Shown: in pieces, positions 1-15,000 of the stretch | Position numbering within the stretch: position 1 is the stretch's first letter | Layout of the letters: each line of letters starts with the position of its first letter | Assembly (NCBI GenBank): GCA_032716605.1 | Contig: CM064560.1 | Span: forward strand, 11,755,850 to 11,819,849 | Direction of reading: 5' to 3' | DNA length: 64,000 bases | Source: Paralithodes platypus | Lineage: Eukaryota > Arthropoda > Malacostraca > Decapoda > Lithodidae | Program-made: the position numbers and the translations under genes | Notes under the pieces: model-generated | What the model saw: only the letters and a program-made list of their open reading frames with translations | The model's database searches: none | What the model was told of the DNA's origin: nothing

Positions 1-3000
1 AATGGGTTATGTTAGGGTTGCAGTTCCGTGTTACGTTAGACCTGGATATTGTATACTATATAAATGGGTTATGTTAGGGTTGCAGTTCCGTGTTACGTTA
101 GACCTGGATATTGTATACTATATAAATGGGTTATGTTAGGGTTGCAGTTCCGTGTTACGTTAGACCTGGATATTGTACTATATAAATGGGTTATGTTAGG
201 GTTGCAGTTCCGTGTTACGTTAGACCTGGATATTGTATACTATATAAATGGGTTATGTTAGGGTTGCAGTTCCGTGTTACGTTAGACCTGGATATTGTAT
301 ACTATATAAATGGGTTATGTTAGGGTTGCAGTTCCGTGTTACGTTAGACCTGGATATTGTATACTATATAAATGGGTTATGTTAGGGTTGCAGTTCCGTG
401 TTACGTTAGACCTGGATATTGTATACTATATAAATGGGTTATGTTAGGGTTGCAGTTCCGTGTTACGTTAGACCTGGATATTGTATACTATATAAATGGG
501 TTATGTTAGGGTTGCAGTTCCGTGTTACGTTAGACCTGGATATTGTATACTATATAAATGGGTTATGTTAGGGTTGCAGTTCCGTGTTACGTTAGACCTG
601 GATATTGTATACTATATAAATGGGTTATGTTAGGGTTGCAGTTCCGTGTTACGTTAGACCTGGATATTGTATACTATATAAATGGGTTATGTTAGGGTTG
701 CAGTTCCGTGTTACGTTAGACCTGGATATTGTATACTATATAAATGGGTTATGTTAGGGTTGCAGTTCCGTGTTACGTTAGACCTGGATATTGTATACTA
801 TAAATGGGTTATGTTAGGGTTGCAGTTCCGTGTTACGTTAGACCTGGATATTGTATACTATATAAATGGGTTATGTTAGGGTTGCAGTTCCGTGTTACGT
901 TAGACCTGGATATTGTATACTATATAAATGGGTTATGTTAGGGTTGCAGTTCCGTGTTACGTTAGACCTGGATATTGTATACTATATAAATGGGTTATGT
1001 TAGGGTTGCAGTTCCGTGTTACGTTAGACCTGGATATTGTATACTATATAAATGGGTTATGTTAGGGTTGCAGTTCCGTGTTACGTTAGACCTGGATATT
1101 GTATACTATATAAATGGGTTATGTTAGGGTTGCAGTTCCGTGTTACGTTAGACCTGGATATTGTATACTATATAAATGGGTTATGTTAGGGTTGCAGTTC
1201 CGTGTTACGTTAGACCTGGATATTGTATACTATATAAATGGGTTATGTTAGGGTTGCAGTTCCGTGTTACGTTAGACCTGGATATTGTATACTATATAAA
1301 TGGGTTATGTTAGGGTTGCAGTTCCGTGTTACGTTAGACCTGGATATTGTATACTATATAAATGGGTTATGTTAGGGTTGCAGTTCCGTGTTACGTTAGA
1401 CCTGGATATTGTATACTATATAAATGGGTTATGTTAGGGTTGCAGTTCCGTGTTACGTTAGACCTGGATATTGTATACTATATAAATGGGTTATGTTAGG
1501 GTTGCAGTTCCGTGTTACGTTAGACCTGGATATTGTATACTATATAAATGGGTTATGTTAGGGTTGCAGTTCCGTGTTACGTTAGACCTGGATATTGTAT
1601 ACTATATAAATGGGTTATGTTAGGGTTGCAGTTCCGTGTTACGTTAGACCTGGATATTGTATACTATATAAATGGGTTATGTTAGGGTTGCAGTTCCCGT
1701 GTTACGTTAGACCTGGATATTGTATACTATATAAATGGGTTATGTTAGGGTTGCAGTTCCGTGTTACGTTAGACCTGGATATTGTATACTATATAAATGG
1801 GTTATGTTAGGGTTGCAGTTCCGTGTTACGTTAGACCTGGATATTGTATACTATATAAATGGGTTATGTTAGGGTTGCAGTTCCGTGTTACGTTAGACCT
1901 GGATATTGTATACTATATAAATGGGTTATGTTAGGGTTGCAGTTCCGTGTTACGTTAGACCTGGATATTGTATACTATATAAATGGGTTATGTTAGGGTT
2001 GCAGTTCCGTGTTACGTTAGACCTGGATATTGTATACTATATAAATGGGTTATGTTAGGGTTGCAGTTCCGTGTTACGTTAGAGCTGGATATTGTATAAA
2101 ATATAAATGGGTTATGTTAGGGTTGTAGTTCCGTGTTACGTTAGACCTGGATATTGTATACTATATAAATGGGTTATGTTAGGGTTGCAGTTCCGTGTTA
2201 CGTTAGACCTGGATATTGTATACTATATAAATGGGTTATGTTAGGGTTGCAGTTCCGTGTTACGTTAGACCTGGATATTGTATACTATATAAATGGGTTA
2301 TGTTAGGGTTGCAGTTCCGTGTTACGTTAGACCTGGATATTGTATACTATATAAATGGGTTATGTTAGGGTTGCAGTTCCGTGTTACGTTAGACCTGGAT
2401 ATTGTATACTATATAAATGGGTTATGTTAGGGTTGCAGTTCCGTGTTACGTTAGACCTGGATATTGTATACTATATAAATGGGTTATGTTAGGGTTGCAG
2501 TTCCGTGTTACGTTAGACCTGGATATTGTATACTATAAATGGGTTATGTTAGGGTTGCAGTTCCGTGTTACGTTAGACCTGGATATTGTATACTATATAA
2601 ATGGGTTATGTTAGGGTTGCAGTTCCGTGTTACGTTAGACCTGGATATTGTATACTATATAAATGGGTTATGTTAGGGTTGCAGTTCCGTGTTACGTTAG
2701 ACCTGGATATTGTATACTATATAAATGGGTTATGTTAGGGTTGCAGTTCCGTGTTACGTTAGACCTGGATATTGTATACTATATAAATGGGTTATGTTAG
2801 GGTTGCAGTTCCGTGTTACGTTAGACCTGGATATTGTATACTATATAAATGGGTTATGTTAGGGTTGCAGTTCCGTGTTACGTTAGACCTGGATATTGTA
2901 TACTATATAAATGGGTTATGTTAGGGTTGCAGTTCCGTGTTACGTTAGACCTGGATATTGTATACTATATAAATGGGTTATGTTAGGGTTGCAGTTCCGT

Positions 3001-6000
3001 GTTACGTTAGACCTGGATATTGTATACTATATAAATGGGTTATGTTAGGGTTGCAGTTCCGTGTTACGTTAGACCTGGATATTGTATACTATATAAATGG
3101 GTTATGTTAGGGTTGCAGTTCCGTGTTACGTTAGACCTGGATATTGTATACTATATAAATGGGTTATGTTAGGGTTGCAGTTCCGTGTTACGTTAGACCT
3201 GGATATTGTATACTATATAAATGGGTTATGTTAGGGTTGCAGTTCCGTGTTACGTTAGACCTGGATATTGTATACTATATAAATGGGTTATGTTAGGGTT
3301 GCAGTTCCGTGTTACGTTAGACCTGGATATTGTATACTATATAAATGGGTTATGTTAGGGTTGCAGTTCCGTGTTACGTTAGACCTGGATATTGTATACT
3401 ATATAAATGGGTTATGTTAGGGTTGCAGTTCCGTGTTACGTTAGACCTGGATATTGTATACTATATAAATGGGTTATGTTAGGGTTGCAGTTCCGTGTTA
3501 CGTTAGACCTGGATATTGTATACTATATAAATGGGTTATGTTAGGGTTGCAGTTCCGTGTTACGTTAGACCTGGATATTGTATACTATATAAATGGGTTA
3601 TGTTAGGGTTGCAGTTCCGTGTTACGTTAGACCTGGATATTGTATACTATATAAATGGGTTATGTTAGGGTTGCAGTTCCGTGTTACGTTAGACCTGGAT
3701 ATTGTATACTATATAAATGGGTTATGTTAGGGTTGCAGTTCCGTGTTACGTTAGACCTGGATATTGTATACTATATAAATGGGTTATGTTAGGGTTGCAG
3801 TTCCGTGTTACGTTAGACCTGGATATTGTATACTATATAAATGGGTTATGTTAGGGTTGCAGTTCCGTGTTACGTTAGACCTGGATATTGTATACTATAT
3901 AAATGGGTTATGTTAGGGTTGCAGTTCCGTGTTACGTTAGACCTGGATATTGTATACTATATAAATGGGTTATGTTAGGGTTGCAGTTCCGTGTTACGTT
4001 AGACCTGGATATTGTATACTATATAAATGGGTTATGTTAGGGTTGCAGTTCCGTGTTACGTTAGACCTGGATATTGTATACTATATAAATGGGTTATGTT
4101 AGGGTTGCAGTTCCGTGTTACGTTAGACCTGGATATTGTATACTATATAAATGGGTTATGTTAGGGTTGCAGTTCCGTGTTACGTTAGACCTGGATATTG
4201 TATACTATATAAATGGGTTATGTTAGGGTTGCAGTTCCGTGTTACGTTAGACCTGGATATTGTATACTATATAAATGGGTTATGTTAGGGTTGCAGTTCC
4301 GTGTTACGTTAGACCTGGATATTGTATATAAATGGGTTATGTTAGGGTTGCAGTTCCGTGTTACGTTAGACCTGGATATTGTATACTATATAAATGGGTT
4401 ATGTTAGGGTTGCAGTTCCGTGTTACGTTAGACCTGGATATTGTATACTATATAAATGGGTTATGTTAGGGTTGCAGTTCCGTGTTACGTTAGACCTGGA
4501 TATTGTATACTATATAAATGGGTTATGTTAGGGTTGCAGTTCCGTGTTACGTTAGACCTGGATATTGTATACTATATAAATGGGTTATGTTAGGGTTGCA
4601 GTTCCCGTGTTACGTTAGACCTGGATATTGTATACTATATAAATGGGTTATGTTAGGGTTGCAGTTCCGTGTTACGTTAGACCTGGATATTGTATACTAT
4701 AAAAATGGGTTATGTTAGGGTTGCAGTTCCGTGTTACGTTAGACCTGGATATTGTATGTTATATAAATGGGTTATGTTAGGGTTGCAGTTCCGTGTTACG
4801 TTAGACCTGGATATTGTATACTATATAAATGGGTTATGTTAGGGTTGCAGTTCCGTGTTACGTTAGACCTGGATATTGTATACTATATAAATGGGTTATG
4901 TTAGGGTTGCAGTTCCGTGTTACGTTAGACCTGGATATTGTATACTATAAATGGGTTATGTTAGGGTTGCAGTTCCGTGTTACGTTAGACCTGGATATTG
5001 TATACTATATAAATGGGTTATGTTAGGGTTGCAGTTCCGTGTTACGTTAGACCTGGATATTGTATACTATATAAATGGGTTATGTTAGGGTTGCAGTTCC
5101 GTGTTACGTTAGACCTGGATATTGTATACTATATAAATGGGTTATGTTAGGGTTGCAGTTCCGTGTTACGTTAGACCTGGATATTGTATACTATATAAAT
5201 GGGTTATGTTAGGGTTGCAGTTCCGTGTTACGTTAGACCTGGATATTGTATACTATATAAATGGGTTATGTTAGGGTTGCAGTTCCGTGTTACGTTAGAC
5301 CTGGATATTGTATACTATATAAATGGGTTATGTTAGGGTTGCAGTTCCGTGTTACGTTAGACCTGGATATTGTATACTATATAAATGGGTTATGTTAGGG
5401 TTGCAGTTCCGTGTTACGTTAGACCTGGATATTGTATACTATATAAATGGGTTATGTTAGGGTTGCAGTTCCGTGTTACGTTAGACCTGGATATTGTATA
5501 CTATATAAATGGGTTATGTTAGGGTTGCAGTTCCGTGTTACGTTAGACCTGGATATTGTATACTATAAATGGGTTATGTTAGGGTTGCAGTTCCGTGTTA
5601 CGTTAGACCTGGATATTGTATACTATATAAATGGGTTATGTTAGGGTTGCAGTTCCGTGTTACGTTAGACCTGGATATTGTATACTATATAAATGGGTTA
5701 TGTTAGGGTTGCAGTTCCGTGTTACGTTAGACCTGGATATTGTATACTATATAAATGGGTTATGTTAGGGTTGCAGTTCCGTGTTACGTTAGACCTGGAT
5801 ATTGTATACTATATAAATGGGTTATGTTAGGGTTGCAGTTCCGTGTTACGTTAGACCTGGATATTGTATACTATATAAATGGGTTATGTTAGGGTTGCAG
5901 TTCCGTGTTACGTTAGACCTGGATATTGTATACTATATAAATGGGTTATGTTAGGGTTGCAGTTCCGTGTTACGTTAGACCTGGATATTGTATACTATAT

Positions 6001-9000
6001 AAATGGGTTATGTTAGGGTTGCAGTTCCGTGTTACGTTAGACCTGGATATTGTATACTATATAAATGGGTTATGTTAGGGTTGCAGTTCCGTGTTACGTT
6101 AGACCTGGATATTGTATACTATATAAATGGGTTATGTTAGGGTTGCAGTTCCGTGTTACGTTAGACCTGGATATTGTATACTATATAAATGGGTTATGTT
6201 AGGGTTGCAGTTCCGTGTTACGTTAGACCTGGATATTGTATACTATATAAATGGGTTATGTTAGGGTTGCAGTTCCGTGTTACGTTAGACCTGGATATTG
6301 TATACTATATAAATGGGTTATGTTAGGGTTGCAGTTCCGTGTTACGTTAGACCTGGATATTGTATACTATATAAATGGGTTATGTTAGGGTTGCAGTTCC
6401 GTGTTACGTTAGACCTGGATATTGTATACTATATAAATGGGTTATGTTAGGGTTGCAGTTCCGTGTTACGTTAGACCTGGATATTGTATACTATATAAAT
6501 GGGTTATGTTAGGGTTGCAGTTCCGTGTTACGTTAGACCTGGATATTGTATACTATATAAATGGGTTATGTTAGGGTTGCAGTTCCGTGTTACGTTAGAC
6601 CTGGATATTGTATACTATATAAATGGGTTATGTTAGGGTTGCAGTTCCGTGTTACGTTAGACCTGGATATTGTATACTATATAAATGGGTTATGTTAGGG
6701 TTGCAGTTCCGTGTTACGTTAGACCTGGATATTGTATACTATATAAATGGGTTATGTTAGGGTTGCAGTTCCGTGTTACGTTAGACCTGGATATTGTATA
6801 CTATATAAATGGGTTATGTTAGGGTTGCAGTTCCGTGTTACGTTAGACCTGGATATTGTATACTATATAAATGGGTTATGTTAGGGTTGCAGTTCCGTGT
6901 TACGTTAGACCTGGATATTGTATACTATATAAATGGGTTATGTTAGGGTTGCAGTTCCGTGTTACGTTAGACCTGGATATTGTATACTATATAAATGGGT
7001 TATGTTAGGGTTGCAGTTCCGTGTTACGTTAGACCTGGATATTGTATACTATATAAATGGGTTATGTTAGGGTTGCAGTTCCGTGTTACGTTAGACCTGG
7101 ATATTGTATACTATATAAATGGGTTATGTTAGGGTTGCAGTTCCGTGTTACGTTAGACCTGGATATTGTATACTATATAAATGGGTTATGTTAGGGTTGC
7201 AGTTCCGTGTTACGTTAGACCTGGATATTGTATACTATATAAATGGGTTATGTTAGGGTTGCAGTTCCGTGTTACGTTAGACCTGGATATTGTATACAAT
7301 ATTAATGGGTTATGTTAGGGTTGTAGTTCCGTGTTACGTTAGACCTGGATATTGTATACTATATAAATGGGTTATGTTAGGGTTGCAGTTCCGTGTTACG
7401 TTAGACCTGGATATTGTATACTATATAAATGGGTTATGTTAGGGTTGCAGTTCCGTGTTACGTTAGACCTGGATATTGTATACTATATAAATGGGTTATG
7501 TTAGGGTTGCAGTTCCGTGTTACGTTAGACCTGGATATTGTATACTATATAAATGGGTTATGTTAGGGTTGCAGTTCCGTGTTACGTTAGACCTGGATAT
7601 TGTATACTATAAATGGGTTATGTTAGGGTTGCAGTTCCGTGTTACGTTAGACCTGGATATTGTATACTATATAAATGGGTTATGTTAGGGTTGCAGTTCC
7701 GTGTTACGTTAGACCTGGATATTGTATACTATATAAATTGGTTATGTTAGGGTTGCAGTTCCGTGTTACGTTAGACCTGGATATTGTATACTATATAAAT
7801 GGGTTATGTTAGGGTTGCAGTTCCGTGTTACGTTAGACCTGGATATTGTACTATATAAATGGGTTATGTTAGGGTTGCAGTTCCGTGTTACGTTAGACCT
7901 GGATATTGTATACTATATAAATGGGTTATGTTAGGGTTGCAGTTCCGTGTTACGTTAGACCTGGATATTGTATACTATAAATGGGTTATGTTAGGGTTGC
8001 AGTTCCGTGTTACGTTAGACCTGGATATTGTATACTATATAAATGGGTTATGTTAGGGTTGCAGTTCCGTGTTACGTTAGACCTGGATATTGTATACTAT
8101 ATAAATGGGTTATGTTAGGGTTGCAGTTCCGTGTTACGTTAGACCTGGATATTGTATACTATATAAATGGGTTATGTTAGGGTTGCAGTTCCGTGTTACG
8201 TTAGACCTGGATATTGTATACTATATAAATGGGTTATGTTAGGGTTGCAGTTCCGTGTTACGTTAGACCTGGATATTGTATACTATATAAATGGGTTATG
8301 TTAGGGTTGCAGTTCCGTGTTACGTTAGACCTGGATATTGTATACTATATAAATGGGTTATGTTAGGGTTGCAGTTCCGTGTTACGTTAGACCTGGATAT
8401 TGTATACTATATAAATGGGTTATGTTAGGGTTGCAGTTCCGTGTTACGTTAGACCTGGATATTGTATACTATATAAATGGGTTATGTTAGGGTTGCAGTT
8501 CCCGTGTTACGTTAGACCTGGATATTGTATACTATATAAATGGGTTATGTTAGGGTTGCAGTTCCGTGTTACGTTAGACCTGGATATTGTATACTATATA
8601 AATGGGTTATGTTAGGGTTGCAGTTCCGTGTTACGTTAGACCTGGATATTGTATACTATATAAATGGGTTATGTTAGGGTTGCAGTTCCGTGTTACGTTA
8701 GACCTGGATATTGTATACTATATAAATGGGTTATGTTAGGGTTGCAGTTCCGTGTTACGTTAGACCTGGATATTGTATACTATATAAATGGGTTATGTTA
8801 GGGTTGCAGTTCCGTGTTACGTTAGACCTGGATATTGTATACTATATAAATGGGTTATGTTAGGGTTGCAGTTCCGTGTTACGTTAGACCTGGATATTGT
8901 ATACTATATAAATGGGTTATGTTAGGGTTGCAGTTCCGTGTTACGTTAGACCTGGATATTGTATACTATATAAATGGGTTATGTTAGGGTTGCAGTTCCG

Positions 9001-12000
9001 TGTTACGTTAGACCTGGATATTGTATACTATATAAATGGGTTATGTTAGGGTTGCAGTTCCGTGTTACGTTAGACCTGGATATTGTATACTATATAAATG
9101 GGTTATGTTAGGGTTGCAGTTCCGTGTTACGTTAGACCTGGATATTGTATACTATATAAATGGGTTATGTTAGGGTTGCAGTTCCGTGTTACGTTAGACC
9201 TGGATATTGTATAATATAAATGGGTTATGTTAGGGTTGTAGTTCCGTGTTACGTTAGACCTGGATATTGTATACTATATAAATGGGTTATGTTAGGGTTG
9301 CAGTTCCGTGTTACGTTAGACCTGGATATTGTATACTATATAAATGGGTTATGTTAGGGTTGCAGTTCCGTGTTACGTTAGACCTGGATATTGTATACTA
9401 TATAAATGGGTTATGTTAGGGTTGCAGTTCCGTGTTACGTTAGACCTGGATATTGTATACTATATAAATGGGTTATGTTAGGGTTGCAGTTCCGTGTTAC
9501 GTTAGACCTGGATATTGTATACTATATAAATGGGTTATGTTAGGGTTGCAGTTCCGTGTTACGTTAGACCTGGATATTGTATACTATATAAATGGGTTAT
9601 GTTAGGGTTGCAGTTCCGTGTTACGTTAGACCTGGATATTGTATACTATATAAATGGGTTATGTTAGGGTTGCAGTTCCGTGTTACGTTAGACCTGGATA
9701 TTGTATACTATATAAATGGGTTATGTTAGGGTTGCAGTTCCGTGTTACGTTAGACCTGGATATTGTATACTATATAAATGGGTTATGTTAGGGTTGCAGT
9801 TCCGTGTTACGTTAGACCTGGATATTGTATACTATATAAATGGGTTATGTTAGGGTTGCAGTTCCGTGTTACGTTAGACCTGGATATTGTATACTATATA
9901 AATGGGTTATGTTAGGGTTGCAGTTCCGTGTTACGTTAGACCTGGATATTGTATACTATATAAATGGGTTATGTTAGGGTTGCAGTTCCGTGTTACGTTA
10001 GACCTGGATATTGTATACTATATAAATGGGTTATGTTAGGGTTGCAGTTCCGTGTTACGTTAGACCTGGATATTGTATACTATATAAATGGGTTATGTTA
10101 GGGTTGCAGTTCCGTGTTACGTTAGACCTGGATATTGTATACTATATAAATGGGTTATGTTAGGGTTGCAGTTCCGTGTTACGTTAGACCTGGATATTGT
10201 ATACTATATAAATGGGTTATGTTAGGGTTGCAGTTCCGTGTTACGTTAGACCTGGATATTGTATACTATATAAATGGGTTATGTTAGGGTTGCAGTTCCG
10301 TGTTACGTTAGACCTGGATATTGTATACTATATAAATGGGTTATGTTAGGGTTGCAGTTCCGTGTTACGTTAGACCTGGATATTGTATACTATATAAATG
10401 GGTTATGTTAGGGTTGCAGTTCCGTGTTACGTTAGACCTGGATATTGTATACTATATAAATGGGTTATGTTAGGGTTGCAGTTCCGTGTTACGTTAGACC
10501 TGGATATTGTATACTATATAAATGGGTTATGTTAGGGTTGCAGTTCCGTGTTACGTTAGACCTGGATATTGTATACTATATATAAATGGGTTATGTTAGG
10601 GTTGCAGTTCCGTGTTACGTTAGACCTGGATATTGTATACTATATAAATGGGTTATGTTAGGGTTGCAGTTCCGTGTTACGTTAGACCTGGATATTGTAT
10701 ACTATATAAATGGGTTATGTTAGGGTTGCAGTTCCGTGTTACGTTAGACCTGGATATTGTATACTATATAAATGGGTTATGTTAGGGTTGCAGTTCCGTG
10801 TTACGTTAGACCTGGATATTGTATACTATATAAATGGGTTATGTTAGGGTTGCAGTTCCGTGTTACGTTAGACCTGGATATTGTATACTATATAAATGGG
10901 TTATGTTAGGGTTGCAGTTCCGTGTTACGTTAGACCTGGATATTGTATACTATATAAATGGGTTATGTTAGGGTTGCAGTTCCGTGTTACGTTAGACCTG
11001 GATATTGTATACTATATAAATGGGTTATGTTAGGGTTGCAGTTCCGTGTTACGTTAGACCTGGATATTGTATACTATATAAATGGGTTATGTTAGGGTTG
11101 CAGTTCCGTGTTACGTTAGACCTGGATATTGTATACTATATAAATGGGTTATGTTAGGGTTGCAGTTCCGTGTTACGTTAGACCTGGATATTGTATACTA
11201 TATAAATGGGTTATGTTAGGGTTGCAGTTCCGTGTTACGTTAGACCTGGATATTGTATACTATAAATGGGTTATGTTAGGGTTGCAGTTCCGTGTTACGT
11301 TAGACCTGGATATTGTATACTATATAAATGGGTTATGTTAGGGTTGCAGTTCCGTGTTACGTTAGACCTGGATATTGTATACTATATAAATGGGTTATGT
11401 TAGGGTTGCAGTTCCGTGTTACGTTAGACCTGGATATTGTATACTATATAAATGGGTTATGTTAGGGTTGCAGTTCCGTGTTACGTTAGACCTGGATATT
11501 GTATACTATATAAATGGGTTATGTTAGGGTTGCAGTTCCGTGTTACGTTAGACCTGGATATTGTATACTATATAAATGGGTTATGTTAGGGTTGCAGTTC
11601 CGTGTTACGTTAGACCTGGATATTGTATACTATATAAATGGGTTATGTTAGGGTTGCAGTTCCGTGTTACGTTAGACCTGGATATTGTATACTATATAAA
11701 TGGGTTATGTTAGGGTTGCAGTTCCGTGTTACGTTAGACCTGGATATTGTATACTATATAAATGGGTTATGTTAGGGTTGCAGTTCCGTGTTACGTTAGA
11801 CCTGGATATTGTATACTATATAAATGGGTTATGTTAGGGTTGCAGTTCCGTGTTACGTTAGACCTGGATATTGTATACTATATAAATGGGTTATGTTAGG
11901 GTTGCAGTTCCGTGTTACGTTAGACCTGGATATTGTATACTATATAAATGGGTTATGTTAGGGTTGCAGTTCCGTGTTACGTTAGACCTGGATATTGTAT

Positions 12001-15000
12001 ACTATAAATGGGTTATGTTAGGGTTGCAGTTCCGTGTTACGTTAGACCTGGATATTGTATACTATATAAATGGGTTATGTTAGGGTTGCAGTTCCGTGTT
12101 ACGTTAGACCTGGATATTGTATACTATATAAATGGGTTATGTTAGGGTTGCAGTTCCGTGTTACGTTAGACCTGGATATTGTATACTATATAAATGGGTT
12201 ATGTTAGGGTTGCAGTTCCGTGTTACGTTAGACCTGGATATTGTATACTATATAAATGGGTTATGTTAGGGTTGCAGTTCCGTGTTACGTTAGACCTGGA
12301 TATTGTATACTATATAAATGGGTTATGTTAGGGTTGCAGTTCCGTGTTACGTTAGACCTGGATATTGTATACTATATAAATGGGTTATGTTAGGGTTGCA
12401 GTTCCGTGTTACGTTAGACCTGGATATTGTATACTATATAAATGGGTTATGTTAGGGTTGCAGTTCCGTGTTACGTTAGACCTGGATATTGTATACTATA
12501 TAAATGGGTTATGTTAGGGTTGCAGTTCCGTGTTACGTTAGACCTGGATATTGTATACTATATAAATGGGTTATGTTAGGGTTGCAGTTCCGTGTTACGT
12601 TAGACCTGGATATTGTATACTATATAAATGGGTTATGTTAGGGTTGCAGTTCCGTGTTACGTTAGACCTGGATATTGTATACTATATAAATGGGTTATGT
12701 TAGGGTTGCAGTTCCGTGTTACGTTAGACCTGGATATTGTATACTATATAAATGGGTTATGTTAGGGTTGCAGTTCCGTGTTACGTTAGACCTGGATATT
12801 GTATACTATATAAATGGGTTATGTTAGGGTTGCAGTTCCGTGTTACGTTAGACCTGGATATTGTATACTATATAAATGGGTTATGTTAGGGTTGCAGTTC
12901 CGTTACGTTAGACCTGGATATTGTATATATAAATGGGTTATGTTAGGGTTGCAGTTCCGTGTTACGTTAGACCTGGATATTGTATACTATATAAATGGGT
13001 TATGTTAGGGTTGCAGTTCCGTGTTACGTTAGACCTGGATATTGTATACTATATAAATGGGTTATGTTAGGGTTGCAGTTCCGTGTTACGTTAGACCTGG
13101 ATATTGTATACTATATAAATGGGTTATGTTAGGGTTGCAGTTCCGTGTTACGTTAGACCTGGATATTGTATACTATATAAATGGGTTATGTTAGGGTTGC
13201 AGTTCCGTGTTACGTTAGACCTGGATATTGTATACTATATAAATGGGTTATGTTAGGGTTGCAGTTCCGTGTTACGTTAGACCTGGATATTGTATACTAT
13301 ATAAATGGGTTATGTTAGGGTTGCAGTTCCGTGTTACGTTAGACCTGGATATTGTATACTATATAAATGGGTTATGTTAGGGTTGCAGTTCCGTGTTACG
13401 TTAGACCTGGATATTGTATACTATATAAATGGGTTATGTTAGGGTTGCAGTTCCGTGTTACGTTAGACCTGGATATTGTATACTATATAAATGGGTTATG
13501 TTAGGGTTGCAGTTCCGTGTTACGTTAGACCTGGATATTGTATACTATATAAATGGGTTATGTTAGGGTTGCAGTTCCGTGTTACGTTAGACCTGGATAT
13601 TGTATACTATATAAATGGGTTATGTTAGGGTTGCAGTTCCGTGTTACGTTAGACCTGGATATTGTATACTATATAAATGGGTTATGTTAGGGTTGCAGTT
13701 CCGTGTTACGTTAGACCTGGATATTGTATACTATATAAATGGGTTATGTTAGGGTTGCAGTTCCGTGTTACGTTAGACCTGGATATTGTATACTATATAA
13801 ATGGGTTATGTTAGGGTTGCAGTTCCGTGTTACGTTAGACCTGGATATTGTATACTATATATAAATGGGTTATGTTAGGGTTGCAGTTCCGTGTTACGTT
13901 AGACCTGGATATTGTATACTATATAAATGGGTTATGTTAGGGTTGCAGTTCCGTGTTACGTTAGACCTGGATATTGTATACTATATAAATGGGTTATGTT
14001 AGGGTTGCAGTTCCGTGTTACGTTAGACCTGGATATTGTATACTATATAAATGGGTTATGTTAGGGTTGCAGTTCCGTGTTACGTTAGACCTGGATATTG
14101 TATACTATATAAATGGGTTATGTTAGGGTTGCAGTTCCGTGTTACGTTAGACCTGGATATTGTATACTATATAAATGGGTTATGTTAGGGTTGCAGTTCC
14201 GTGTTACGTTAGACCTGGATATTGTATACTATATAAATGGGTTATGTTAGGGTTGCAGTTCCGTGTTACGTTAGACCTGGATATTGTATACTATATAAAT
14301 GGGTTATGTTAGGGTTGCAGTTCCGTGTTACGTTAGACCTGGATATTGTATACTATATAATGGGTTATGTTAGGGTTGCAGTTCCGTGTTACGTTAGACC
14401 TGGATATTGTATACTATATAAATGGGTTATGTTAGGGTTGCAGTTCCGTGTTACGTTAGACCTGGATATTGTATACTATATAAATGGGTTATGTTAGGGT
14501 TGCAGTTCCGTGTTACGTTAGACCTGGATATTGTATACTATAAATGGGTTATGTTAGGGTTGCAGTTCCCGTGTTACGTTAGACCTGGATATTGTATACT
14601 ATATAAATGGGTTATGTTAGGGTTGCAGTTCCGTGTTACGTTAGACCTGGATATTGTATACTATATAAATGGGTTATGTTAGGGTTGCAGTTCCGTGTTA
14701 CGTTAGACCTGGATATTGTATACTATATAAATGGGTTATGTTAGGGTTGCAGTTCCGTGTTACGTTAGACCTGGATATTGTATACTATATAAATGGGTTA
14801 TGTTAGGGTTGCAGTTCCGTGTTACGTTAGACCTGGATATTGTATACTATATAAATGGGTTATGTTAGGGTTGCAGTTCCGTGTTACGTTAGACCTGGAT
14901 ATTGTATACTATATAAATGGGTTATGTTAGGGTTGCAGTTCCGTGTTACGTTAGACCTGGATATTGTATACTATATAAATGGGTTATGTTAGGGTTGCAG